From Thermoanaerobaculia bacterium (GTDB lineage Bacteria > Acidobacteriota > Thermoanaerobaculia > Multivoradales > JAGPDF01), in NCBI GenBank assembly GCA_018057705.1, contig JAGPDF010000001.1:62001-126000 (forward strand): 64,000 nucleotides of DNA. Reading direction: 5' to 3'. Both the position numbers and the translations under genes were made by a program. Within the stretch, counting starts at the first letter, position 1, and the number at the start of each line of letters is the position of its first letter. Shown here piece by piece: positions 52,301-60,156 of the stretch. The notes under the pieces are model-generated. The model was not told the origin of the DNA and did no database searches. It saw only the letters and a list, made by a program, of their open reading frames with translations.

Positions 52301-53608
52301 ATGAACCGTCCAGCCTCCAGCTACGATTTCGACTTCGCCGTCGCCGGGGGGGGGCCCGCTGGCACTTCGGCCGCGATCTGCCTGGCCCAGAAGGGCCATC
52401 GCGTCGTCCTGTTCGAGCGCGAGCAGTTCCCGCGCTTCCACATCGGCGAATCGCTCCTGTCGACCGCGAACGACGCCTTCGCCACCCTCGGAGTCGCCGA
52501 GCGCGTCGAGGCCGCCTGTTTTCCGCCCAAGTGGGGCGCCCGCCTCTACACGCCCGACGGCCTCACCGGACGCGGCGTCGACTTCACCATCGCCAGCGGA
52601 GTGACGCGCGCGCTGACTTACCAGGTCTGCCGCGAGAAGTTCGACGCCATCCTGCTCGAGCGCGCCCGCGAGGTGGGCGTCGACGTGCGCGAGGGGCATC
52701 GCGTCTCCGGCTGCGAGTTCGACGCCGAGGCCGCGAGCCTCGAGTTCTCCTCGCCCGACGGCGGCGGCAAAGTGCGCGTCCGCGCGCTGGTCGACGCCTC
52801 CGGCCGGCACGGCTTGCTGGCGAAGAAGTTCGACCTGCGCTCCGACGAACCGCGGCTCGCGAACATTGCAGTCTTCTCTCATTTCACCGGCGTGCCGCGC
52901 CTCGAAGGCGAGCGCCCGGACGACATCCGGCTGGTGGCGCGCGCGGATGCCGGCTGGTTCTGGCTCATTCCGATTTCGCCTGAGCTCACGAGCGTCGGCG
53001 TCGTCATTCCGATGAAGCGCTACATGCAGCTCGAGCACGGGTCTCCGGAGGCCATGCTGCAGGCGGCATTCGACGACACGCCGATGATGGCGGGCCTGAT
53101 GCGCGACGCCCGAAGGGAGTGGCCCGTCCGCGTGGAGAAGGACTTCTCCTACAGCGCCTCGACTTACGCGGGCGACCGCTGGATCCTCGCCGGCGACGCG
53201 GGCTCCTTCCTCGACCCGGTCTTCTCGAGCGGCGTCTCGATCGCCATGGAGTCGGGGATCGAGGCCGCGACGGTGCTTGACCGGGCGCTCGCCCGGAACG
53301 ACTTCTCGGCACGCCACTTCGCAGCCTTCTCGCGCCGCCAGGCGAAACGTTTCCGGGCCTTCCGCCGCTTCGTCGTCGGTTTCTACTCGCCGGAGTTCCG
53401 CGATCTCTTTTTCTCGCCTGAGCCGCCGACGATCCTCTTTCGGGCTGTCGTAACGGTGCTCGCCGGCAACTGGAATCCGGGCCTCTGGACGAGCGCGATG
53501 AACGAGATCTTCTTCTTTTTGGTCGCACTCCAGAAGCGCTTCTCGCCCTCGACGCGCCTCTTCCGCCGCGACGCCACCGCCGGGTATCCGACCGAAGACG
53601 CCGCGTGA
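52301..53608 (+). CDS. Halogenase-like FAD-dependent oxidoreductase (second, biosynthetic locus)
   Basis: Protein of 435 residues. FAD motif YDFDFAVAGGGPAGTSAAICLAQKGHRVVLFEREQFPRFHIGESLLS; ALVDASGRHGLLAKKF; W-x-W-x-I-P in AGWFWLIPISPELTSVGVV; and WILAGDAGSFLDPVFSSGVSIAMESG. It groups with flavin-dependent halogenases and oxidoreductases of aryl-polyene/xanthomonadin type loci, and is more canonical than the minus-strand paralogue. First gene of four with overlapping ends, followed by the carrier protein (GTGA overlap). Confidence 0.9.
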   Translation: MNRPASSYDFDFAVAGGGPAGTSAAICLAQKGHRVVLFEREQFPRFHIGESLLSTANDAFATLGVAERVEAACFPPKWGARLYTPDGLTGRGVDFTIASGVTRALTYQVCREKFDAILLERAREVGVDVREGHRVSGCEFDAEAASLEFSSPDGGGKVRVRALVDASGRHGLLAKKFDLRSDEPRLANIAVFSHFTGVPRLEGERPDDIRLVARADAGWFWLIPISPELTSVGVVIPMKRYMQLEHGSPEAMLQAAFDDTPMMAGLMRDARREWPVRVEKDFSYSASTYAGDRWILAGDAGSFLDPVFSSGVSIAMESGIEAATVLDRALARNDFSARHFAAFSRRQAKRFRAFRRFVVGFYSPEFRDLFFSPEPPTILFRAVVTVLAGNWNPGLWTSAMNEIFFFLVALQKRFSPSTRLFRRDATAGYPTEDAA

Positions 53609-53967
53609 GCCCACAAGCCAGGGTCATGGTGGCCGCCGAGGAGCTGGCGCCCCGCCTCAAGCGGCTCATCGTCGGGACACTCCGACTCGAGGGGCTCGAC
53701 CCGGAATCGATCGGCGACGACCAGCTGCTCTTCGGCGAGGGCCTGGGCCTCGACTCGATCGACGCGCTCGAGCTCGTGGTCGCGATCGAGCGCGAGTTCG
53801 CGATCGCGATCCCGGAGGGCAAGGTGGACCACGACGTCTTCCACTCCGTCCGCACCCTGGCGGTCTGGCTGGCCGAGCGCCTTCCTCAGGGCGACCCGAG
53901 CGATTCGAGCCAGCCGAGCCAGCAGAGCGTCCGGCGCAGCGCCCGTTCGAGAGCCCCCGCATCATGA
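53605..53967 (+). CDS. Acyl carrier protein (biosynthetic locus)
   Basis: Protein of 120 residues with a carrier domain: RLKRLIVGTLRLEGLDPESIGDDQLLFGEGLGLDSIDALELVVAIEREFAIAIPEGKV. The serine in LGLDSIDALE is the phosphopantetheine site. A Ser/Gln/Arg-rich tail of about 30 residues is unusual for an ACP. GTG start coupled to the flavoprotein; ATGA overlap with the ketosynthase. It is a dedicated carrier separate from the housekeeping fatty-acid ACP. Confidence 0.92.
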   Translation: MSPQARVMVAAEELAPRLKRLIVGTLRLEGLDPESIGDDQLLFGEGLGLDSIDALELVVAIEREFAIAIPEGKVDHDVFHSVRTLAVWLAERLPQGDPSDSSQPSQQSVRRSARSRAPAS

Positions 53968-55208
53968 GGCCCGAGGGCGACCCCGGAGCTCCTCCGCCCG
54001 GAGCGGTCGCAATCACTGGCCTCGGCGCGATGAGCGGTTACGGCTCGGGCACCGCCGCTCTCTGGAAGGGCCTGGCCTCGGGGATCTCGGCGATCGGCCC
54101 GTTCTCGCGCTTCGAGCACGAACGCTTCCGCACCCAACTGGCCTCCGAAGTCGCCGGCGTTCCGCCGCAGGCCGGGGAGCGTCGGAGCTCGATCGCCGAC
54201 CGATTTGCGCTCGACGCGGCGCGCGAAGCGCTCGCCCAGGCGGGGCTCCCGCCGCAGCTCGACGAGCTCTCCTGCGGTATCTACTTCGGCAGCTCGACCG
54301 GCGGCATGTTCGAGTCGGAGAGCTACTTCGCCGATCTCATGGGCCAGCCGCAGCGCGCCTCCGGCATCGGCCGGCTCACCGCGCAGCAGACCTGCTCTCC
54401 GGGCGAGACCGTCGGCCGCGCCTACGGCGTCCACGGCCCGGTTCAGACCGTCGCCTCGGCCTGCGCTTCGGCCACGCTCGCGATGGGCAACGCCCTCGCC
54501 GCGCTGCGCGCCGGCGAGATCGACATCGCCATCGCCGGCGGCAGCGACTCGCTTTGCCGGCTCACCTATGCCGGCTTCAACTCCCTGCGGGCCGTCGATC
54601 CGAAGGCATGCCGGCCCTTCCGCTCCGAGCGCGAGGGGATGTCGATCGGCGAAGGGGCCGCCGTCCTGGTGCTCGAGACGGCCGCCGGCGCTCGGGCCCG
54701 CGGCGCGCGGATCCTGGGCTGGCTCCTGGGCGCCGGCGCCTCCTGCGACGCGCATCACATGACCGCGCCCGATCCGCAGGGCGCCGGCATCGCGCGCGCC
54801 GTCGAGGCAGCCCTGGCGGATGCCGGCCTCGCGCCCGCCGATATCGACTTCGTCAACGTCCACGGCACCGGCACGCCGCACAACGACGCCGCCGAGGCCA
54901 ACATGCTGCGTGCAGTCTTCGGCGCTCGGCTGACCCGGATGCCGCTCACCTCCTCGAAGGGTGCCGTCGGGCACTACCTCGGGGCCGCCGGAGCGATCGA
55001 GGCGGTCGCGACCATGCTGTGCTTCCTGCACGGCGCGGTCCATCCGACCCCGGGCGAAGGCGAGGTCGATCCGGCGATGGGCCTCGACCTGGTGACCGGC
55101 CGACCGCGGCCCGTGCCCGGCGCCCGTTTCGCCCTGTCCACGAACCTCGCTTTTGGCGGCACCAACGCCGCCATCATCCTCGGCGCCGGGCAGGTACGAG
55201 TGCTGTGA
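53964..55208 (+). CDS. Beta-ketoacyl-ACP synthase, FabF/type II KS-alpha (biosynthetic locus)
   Basis: Condensing enzyme of 414 residues with an intact Cys-His-His triad: Cys in VASACASATLAMGNALAAL, His in NVHGTGTPHNDAAEAN and His in SSKGAVGHYLGAAGAIEA. Also AITGLGAMSGYGSGTAALWKGLASGISAI at the N terminus and STNLAFGGTNAAIIL at the end. It extends an acyl or aryl chain on the neighbouring ACP. The immediately following gene encodes a non-catalytic partner, as in type II polyketide and aryl-polyene systems. Confidence 0.94.
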   Translation: MRPEGDPGAPPPGAVAITGLGAMSGYGSGTAALWKGLASGISAIGPFSRFEHERFRTQLASEVAGVPPQAGERRSSIADRFALDAAREALAQAGLPPQLDELSCGIYFGSSTGGMFESESYFADLMGQPQRASGIGRLTAQQTCSPGETVGRAYGVHGPVQTVASACASATLAMGNALAALRAGEIDIAIAGGSDSLCRLTYAGFNSLRAVDPKACRPFRSEREGMSIGEGAAVLVLETAAGARARGARILGWLLGAGASCDAHHMTAPDPQGAGIARAVEAALADAGLAPADIDFVNVHGTGTPHNDAAEANMLRAVFGARLTRMPLTSSKGAVGHYLGAAGAIEAVATMLCFLHGAVHPTPGEGEVDPAMGLDLVTGRPRPVPGARFALSTNLAFGGTNAAIILGAGQVRVL

Positions 55209-56428
55209 GCGCCGAGGTCGTGGTCACCGGATTGGGGGTCCTCGGCCCATTCGGCGCCGGCCGCCAGGCACTGCTCGAAGGGCTCCGGGCAGGCGTGCCG
55301 CGCCTCCGCGAGGTCGACCGGAGTGCGGGCTTCCACCGGTCCGGCGGAGCGCGTCTTGCCGCGCTGGCCGACCTCTCGGAGCTCGGCCAGCTCGTTCCGG
55401 CGGCACTCTCCCGTCGCATGAGCCCGCCGGCGCGGATGGCGGTGGCGGCGATGCAGCTCGCTCTGCGCGACGCTGGAATTCCGGAAGGTGCCGACCACGG
55501 GGCGACCGGAATCGTCACCGGGACCTCCTTCGGCCCCGCCTGGGTAACCGAGCAACTCCTGCGGCAGATCCTCGGCCAGGGGCCGGAGCAGGCTTCACCG
55601 GCGCTCTTCACCGAGTCGGTGGCGAGCGCCAGCGCAGCGCAGATGGCGATGGTGATCCGCGCACGCGGACCGAACCAGACGCTGACCCAGCGCGAGGCGA
55701 GCGACCTCCTCGCCCTCGGCGAGGCGGCGCGGTGGATTCGCGACGGCAAGACCGGGCGCGTCCTGGTCGGCATCGTCGAAGAGAGCATCCCGATCCTGCA
55801 CGCCCTGCTCGATCGCTTTCACGCCTTGGCGCGCGCCGACCGCTTCGGTCCGGAGCGCGCCAGGCCGTTCGATCGGCACAGGAATGGTCTCACCGCCGCC
55901 GAGGGCGCCGTGGTCGTGGTCCTCGAGAGCGCGGCCCTGGCCGAAGAGCGCGGCGCCCGGCCGCTCTGCCGCCTGCTCGCCCACGGCGCCGCCTTCGATC
56001 CGACCGCCCGGTCGCACGACTGGGGTCACGGCGAGGTCGCGCTCGGCCGGTCGCTGCGCCGCTTCCTCGACCGCAGCGGCGTCGCCCCGGCCACGATCGA
56101 GCTCATTGTCTCCGGGGCCTCCGGCTCGCGTGCCGGCGACCGGCTCGAGGCGCTCACCCTGCGGGCCGCCTGGGGGGCGCAGGCGCTGCCGCCAGTCGTC
56201 GCCCCGAAAGGCTTGACAGGAGAGTATGGCGGCGGCTTCCTCGCCGCGGGGCTCCTCGCCGCCGGCGGTGAGCCGCCCGGACCGACCGCCGGCTTCGCCG
56301 AGGTCGATCCGGAGCTCGGCCTGGCGCCTTGGACCGGAGGCACCGCGCTCGCCTCCCCCGGCGTGAGCCTGATCACCTCCCTCGCCTCCGGCGGCGCTGC
56401 CGCCTGGGCGCTGGTCGCTCCAGCCTAG
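55205..56428 (+). CDS. Non-catalytic ketosynthase, chain-length-factor type (KS-beta)
   Basis: Protein of 407 residues with the thiolase fold (VVVTGLGVLGPFGAGRQALLEGLRAG; RMSPPARMAVAAMQLALRDAGI; NGLTAAEGAVVVVLESAALAEERGARPL) but without the catalytic triad. The active-site Cys position is Glu (TLTQREASDLLALGEA), and the HGTGT and GHxxGA histidines are missing (VSGASGSRAGDRLEAL; APKGLTGEYGGG). Type II chain-length factors usually have Gln at this position. It most likely forms a heterodimer with the upstream KS and sets chain length. Coupled by a GTGA overlap. Confidence 0.88.
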   Translation: MSAEVVVTGLGVLGPFGAGRQALLEGLRAGVPRLREVDRSAGFHRSGGARLAALADLSELGQLVPAALSRRMSPPARMAVAAMQLALRDAGIPEGADHGATGIVTGTSFGPAWVTEQLLRQILGQGPEQASPALFTESVASASAAQMAMVIRARGPNQTLTQREASDLLALGEAARWIRDGKTGRVLVGIVEESIPILHALLDRFHALARADRFGPERARPFDRHRNGLTAAEGAVVVVLESAALAEERGARPLCRLLAHGAAFDPTARSHDWGHGEVALGRSLRRFLDRSGVAPATIELIVSGASGSRAGDRLEALTLRAAWGAQALPPVVAPKGLTGEYGGGFLAAGLLAAGGEPPGPTAGFAEVDPELGLAPWTGGTALASPGVSLITSLASGGAAAWALVAPA

Positions 56429-56449
56429 AACCTCTCCCGCCGTCCGGCG

Positions 56450-56455
56450 TATAAC
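56450..56455 (+). promoter_or_regulatory. Putative -10 box (TATAAC), leaderless type
   Basis: TATAAC ends 7 bases before the GTG start of the SpoIIE-type phosphatase. Confidence 0.5.
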
Positions 56456-56462
56456 TCTCGAC

Positions 56463-58658
56463 GTGAGATTCCGATTCCGCCTCGCCCTGGTCTTCCTCCT
56501 GCTGTCGGCCGTCCCGCTGACGGTCCTGGCGCTGTACTCCTTCACCACCTCGAGCCGCGCCCTGCGCCAGGCCGCCGAGGCGGAGGCGAAACTCATGGCG
56601 CGCGACCTCGAACAGCGGGTCGAGGGAGTCTCGACGGAGATCGACCGCAGCGTGAAAGCGCTGGCGCGTCTGCCCGCCGCCTACTGGTTGCGCTCGGAGA
56701 ACGGCACCTCCGACGGCAAGCTCGACGCCCAGGTCTTCGCCGGCCTCGCCCAGGCGTTGCCGTTCATCGAGGACTTCCGCTTCGTACCCAGGGGCGCCGC
56801 CGCTGGCGCCGCGCGCGGCGCCGCTGAGCCCCGCAAGACGCAGGTCGCTGTCCAGCCACTTTCGCCGCAGGAGGTGCGGCAACTCGACGAGGAGCGGCTC
56901 CGCCAGGCTGAAGAGGCGCGGCGGCGCGGCGACGAGCAGCTCCGCCTGGCCGAGAAGAGCGTCACGGCGTCCCTGCTCCATCTTCCGGCGGGCCTGCCGG
57001 AGGCCGACCGCAAACGAATCCAGGAGGAGCTCGAGCAGGTGCGCGCCGAGATCGGGCGCAGTTTCGCGTCCCGCCGCGAGAACCCTGGCGTGCCGCCGGC
57101 CCCCCCGCTGCCGCCGACCGCGCCGGTCCCGGCACCGGCTCCGGTCGCAGAAGTCGCAGGTGCGGCTCAGGTGGCTCCGGTCGCCCCGGTGGCGGCACCG
57201 GCGCCTGTTGCCTCGCCGAACGCCGCACCCATGCCGCTCGCGGACGGCGTCTCCTGCCCGGTGACCGACGACGGCCAGGTCGTCGGCGAGATCCAGGGGC
57301 GGCTCAAGGCCAAGGAGATTCTGCGCTCGGTGCTCGGGCAGACGCATCGCGAGCAGGGCGAGGTCCCGTTCGCGATCGACAGCGAGAACAAGCTCTACGT
57401 CGCGACCGGTGCCGACGGCGAAATCCTGCGCAAGCTCCCCTCGGTGGGCGCGTTGCGCGGCGAGGCGAGCGTCGCAGCGGCCGAGAAAGGGACGGCCGAC
57501 GACTGGGTCGTGGTCGCCCGCCGCGACCCGGTCTCGGGTCTGCGCTTCGGCATTGCGCGGCCGATCTCGCAGGCGATGAAGGAGCTGCGCCGGGCGACGG
57601 CGTGGAACTTCGTGGCCGGGTTCTTCCTGGTCGGCATCGCGACCATCGGCATGATTCCACTCACCAGCGGGATGGTGAAGAGCGTGCAGCAACTGGAGGC
57701 GGGAGCGGCGAGGATCGCCGGCGGCGATCTTCAGACGCGCGTGCCGGTGCGTTCGCGCGACGAGTTCGGACGGCTCGCCGGGAGCTTCAATCACATGGCT
57801 GAGCAGCTCGCGGAGCATCAGGCGCGCCTGATCGAGCAGGAGCGCCTGGGGAAGGAGCGCGAGATCGAACGGCGCCTGCTCGAAGCCGAGAACGGGCGCA
57901 AGAGTCAGGAGCTCGAAGAGGCCCGGCTCTTCCAGTTGTCGTTGCTGCCGCGCCAGCTTCCGCAGTACCAGGGCATCGAGCTCGCGGTCGCGATGTCGAC
58001 CGCGACCGAAGTGGGCGGCGACTACTACGACTTCCGTACCGGCGCGAACGGCGACCTGCTGCTGGCGATCGGCGACGCGACCGGCCACGGCGCGGCCGCG
58101 GGGACGATGGTCACCGTGGTCAAGAGCCTCTTCCTGGCGGCCGGCGACGACGCCTCCCCGGCCGGGTTCCTGCGTCGCGCCACGGGCATGGTCCACGGCA
58201 TGGGACTGTCACGCATGGCAATGGCGCTCGCGGTCGCGAGGCTTGCGGGCCGCGCGCTCACGATCTCCTCCGCTGGCATGCCGCCGGCGCTGCACTTTCG
58301 CGCCGCGACCGGCGAGGTCGATGAGATCGCGCTTGCCGGCATGCCGCTCGGGGCCCGCAACGACTTTCCGTACTCTGAGCGCCGGCTCGAGATCGCTCCC
58401 GGGGACGTCGTCCTGCTGATGAGCGACGGCTTTCCCGAGCTGCCCAATCCGACCGGCGAGCCGCTCGGTTACGAGCGCGCGCGAGCGCATTTCGCCGTCG
58501 CGGCATCGCGGGGTACCTCCGGCGAAGGAGCGGGCGCCGGCGGCATCGTCGCGGCTCTCGAGCAGGCCGCCGCCAACTGGTCGGGGGCCGACGCCGGCCC
58601 CGACGCCGCACCGGCCCCGTCGGATGACGTCACCTTCCTCGTTCTGCGCGCCACCTGA
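56463..58658 (+). CDS. Membrane PP2C-type phosphatase (SpoIIE) with HAMP domain
   Basis: Protein of 731 residues. Membrane helix near the N terminus (LALVFLLLSAVPLTVLALYSF), a long extracytoplasmic part with coiled-coil segments and a Pro/Ala-rich stretch, a second helix (FVAGFFLVGIATIGMIPL), HAMP (AGAARIAGGDLQTRVPVRSRDEFGRLAGSFNHMAEQL), then the SpoIIE/RsbU phosphatase with metal-binding GGDYYDF, IGDATGHGAAAGTMV and LLMSDGFPELPNP. Such proteins dephosphorylate anti-anti-sigma factors in partner-switching systems. No anti-sigma genes are adjacent. GTG start, no Shine-Dalgarno. Confidence 0.93.
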   Translation: MRFRFRLALVFLLLSAVPLTVLALYSFTTSSRALRQAAEAEAKLMARDLEQRVEGVSTEIDRSVKALARLPAAYWLRSENGTSDGKLDAQVFAGLAQALPFIEDFRFVPRGAAAGAARGAAEPRKTQVAVQPLSPQEVRQLDEERLRQAEEARRRGDEQLRLAEKSVTASLLHLPAGLPEADRKRIQEELEQVRAEIGRSFASRRENPGVPPAPPLPPTAPVPAPAPVAEVAGAAQVAPVAPVAAPAPVASPNAAPMPLADGVSCPVTDDGQVVGEIQGRLKAKEILRSVLGQTHREQGEVPFAIDSENKLYVATGADGEILRKLPSVGALRGEASVAAAEKGTADDWVVVARRDPVSGLRFGIARPISQAMKELRRATAWNFVAGFFLVGIATIGMIPLTSGMVKSVQQLEAGAARIAGGDLQTRVPVRSRDEFGRLAGSFNHMAEQLAEHQARLIEQERLGKEREIERRLLEAENGRKSQELEEARLFQLSLLPRQLPQYQGIELAVAMSTATEVGGDYYDFRTGANGDLLLAIGDATGHGAAAGTMVTVVKSLFLAAGDDASPAGFLRRATGMVHGMGLSRMAMALAVARLAGRALTISSAGMPPALHFRAATGEVDEIALAGMPLGARNDFPYSERRLEIAPGDVVLLMSDGFPELPNPTGEPLGYERARAHFAVAASRGTSGEGAGAGGIVAALEQAAANWSGADAGPDAAPAPSDDVTFLVLRAT

Positions 58659-58668
58659 CCCCAGCTGA

Positions 58669-58674
58669 CAGAAT
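58669..58674 (+). promoter_or_regulatory. Putative -10 box (CAGAAT), leaderless type
   Basis: CAGAAT ends 6 bases before the GTG start of the SrkA gene. Weak match, typical spacing for this genome. Confidence 0.35.
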
Positions 58675-58680
58675 GGGCCG

Positions 58681-59745
58681 GTGACCCAGCCCGGCGACGA
58701 GTCCGATCTCTTTCTCTCTCTCACCCCCGAACGCGTACTCGACGCCGTCGAGGCGGCGGGGGTGGCGGTGCGGCCGCTCTGCTATCCGCTGAACTCGTTC
58801 GAGAACCGGGTCTACGAGGTGGAGCTCGCCGACCGCTCGCGCGTGGTGGCGAAGTTCTACCGCCCGCAGCGCTGGACGGCGGGAGCGATCCTCGAAGAAC
58901 ACCGGTTCCTCGCCGAGCTCGATGCCGAGGAGATTCCGGTCTGTCCGGCGCGCCCGTTCCCCGACGGCTCGACGCTGGCGACGACCGCAGGGGGGATCTT
59001 CTACACCCTGTTCGACCGCAAGGGCGGACGCGCTCCGGCCGAGCTCGACAGCCGGGGCGCCTCGCGTCTCGGCATGCTGGTCGGGCGGTTGCACGTTGTC
59101 GGCGCCCGGCGCCCCGAGGCCGACCGGCTCCCTCTCACGAGCGAGGCCTATGTGCGCCGCGACCTCGATTGGCTCGAACGCGCCGCGATCGTGCCGCGCC
59201 GGCTCGCCGCGCGCTACTTCGCTGCCGGGCGCGCGATCGCCGACGCCTACGACCGCATGTCCGCCGGCGTGGCGGTGCTCCGCCTGCACGGCGACCTGCA
59301 CCTGGGCAACGTCCTCGACCGCGACGGCGAGCTCCGTCTGCTCGACTTCGACGACTGCATGATCGGGCCGGCGGTGCAGGATCTCTGGCTCGCCCTGGGC
59401 GGCCGCGACACCGCGACCACGACGTTGCGCGAGGAGTTCCTGGAGAGCTACGAGCAGTTCCGGCGGTTCGACCGCGCCGAGCTCCGGCTCATCGAGCCGC
59501 TGCGCGGCCTGCGCATGGCGCACTACGCCGCTTGGCTGGCGCGCCGCTGGCACGACCCGATCTTCCCCAGGAACTGGCCGCATTTCGGCACCGAGGAGAG
59601 CTGGGAGCGCGAGACCGTCGACCTCGAGGAGCAGCGCATCGTCGTCGACCGCGTCGAGCGCGGGGGCTCGATCGCCCCGCCGCCAACCGCCGAGGACGAA
59701 GAGGCGCTCACCAACAAGGACCTCTTCTGGGACTGGAACGGCTGA
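58681..59745 (+). CDS. srkA: Stress response kinase SrkA/RdoA (YihE family)
   Basis: Protein of 354 residues of the APH/choline kinase-like fold. Family segments: PLNSFENRVYEVELADRSRVVAKFYRPQRWTAGAILEEHRFLAELDAEEIPV, the catalytic HGDLHLGNVLDRDGELRLLDFDDCMIGPAVQDLWL and a C-terminal WPHFGTEESWERE. SrkA protects E. coli from stress-induced death. It lies 22 bases after the phosphatase gene on the same strand. Start GTG. Confidence 0.94.
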   Translation: MTQPGDESDLFLSLTPERVLDAVEAAGVAVRPLCYPLNSFENRVYEVELADRSRVVAKFYRPQRWTAGAILEEHRFLAELDAEEIPVCPARPFPDGSTLATTAGGIFYTLFDRKGGRAPAELDSRGASRLGMLVGRLHVVGARRPEADRLPLTSEAYVRRDLDWLERAAIVPRRLAARYFAAGRAIADAYDRMSAGVAVLRLHGDLHLGNVLDRDGELRLLDFDDCMIGPAVQDLWLALGGRDTATTTLREEFLESYEQFRRFDRAELRLIEPLRGLRMAHYAAWLARRWHDPIFPRNWPHFGTEESWERETVDLEEQRIVVDRVERGGSIAPPPTAEDEEALTNKDLFWDWNG

Positions 59746-59825
59746 CGGCAGGGCACCGATGCCTCGCCTTCGACACCGGGACCGATGGCGCCCCGACCCG
59801 GATTGCGGCCGGCTCCGCGGGGACA

Positions 59826-59831
59826 TAGGAT
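59826..59831 (+). promoter_or_regulatory. Putative -10 box (TAGGAT) of the zinc-ribbon gene
   Basis: TAGGAT ends 10 bases before the ATG; a 5' leader of only a few bases would result. Confidence 0.35.
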
Positions 59832-59841
59832 CGCCTCGCGC

Positions 59842-60120
59842 ATGAGCGACGAACCCAAGGGGGGCGCTGAGTGGCCGGACGCCGGCGACGCGACGCCTGC
59901 TGCCCCGCCCGCCGGCTGGCAGAGTCCGCCCGCAGCGGTCTATGGTCTCGAGCATTCGCTGCGGTGCCCGGCCTGCAAGGACGAGATCGATCAGCTCTTC
60001 GTGATTCGCCTGCTCCGCACGCGCGTGAACTTCATGTCGTCGTTGCCGCGCAGCGGCCGGCTCCTCGCTTGTCCGAAGTGCCGGACGATTCTGCCGGGCG
60101 AGCTGGGAGCGGTGCTCTAG
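59842..60120 (+). CDS. Small zinc-ribbon protein of unknown function
   Basis: Protein of 92 residues. The first 35 are Pro/Ala-rich and likely disordered. The rest holds two CxxC pairs 34 residues apart (LRCPACKDE and LACPKCRTILPGE) that should bind one zinc ion. Between them is a hydrophobic and basic segment QLFVIRLLRTRVNFMSSLPRSGR. I do not recognise the family. It could be an RNA- or protein-binding adaptor. It converges with the GGDEF-TonB gene. Confidence 0.72.
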   Translation: MSDEPKGGAEWPDAGDATPAAPPAGWQSPPAAVYGLEHSLRCPACKDEIDQLFVIRLLRTRVNFMSSLPRSGRLLACPKCRTILPGELGAVL

Positions 60121-60156
60121 GCCAGACTCCCCGCCAGTTCGCTGCTGCGACGCCGC

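Noticed and set aside
50780-53614. A minus-strand frame of 944 codons running from the AMP ligase back through the second flavoprotein
   Set aside because: Only the last 483 codons match an AMP ligase. The rest is antisense to a clear flavoprotein, and a GTG with an upstream TATACT gives a good start.
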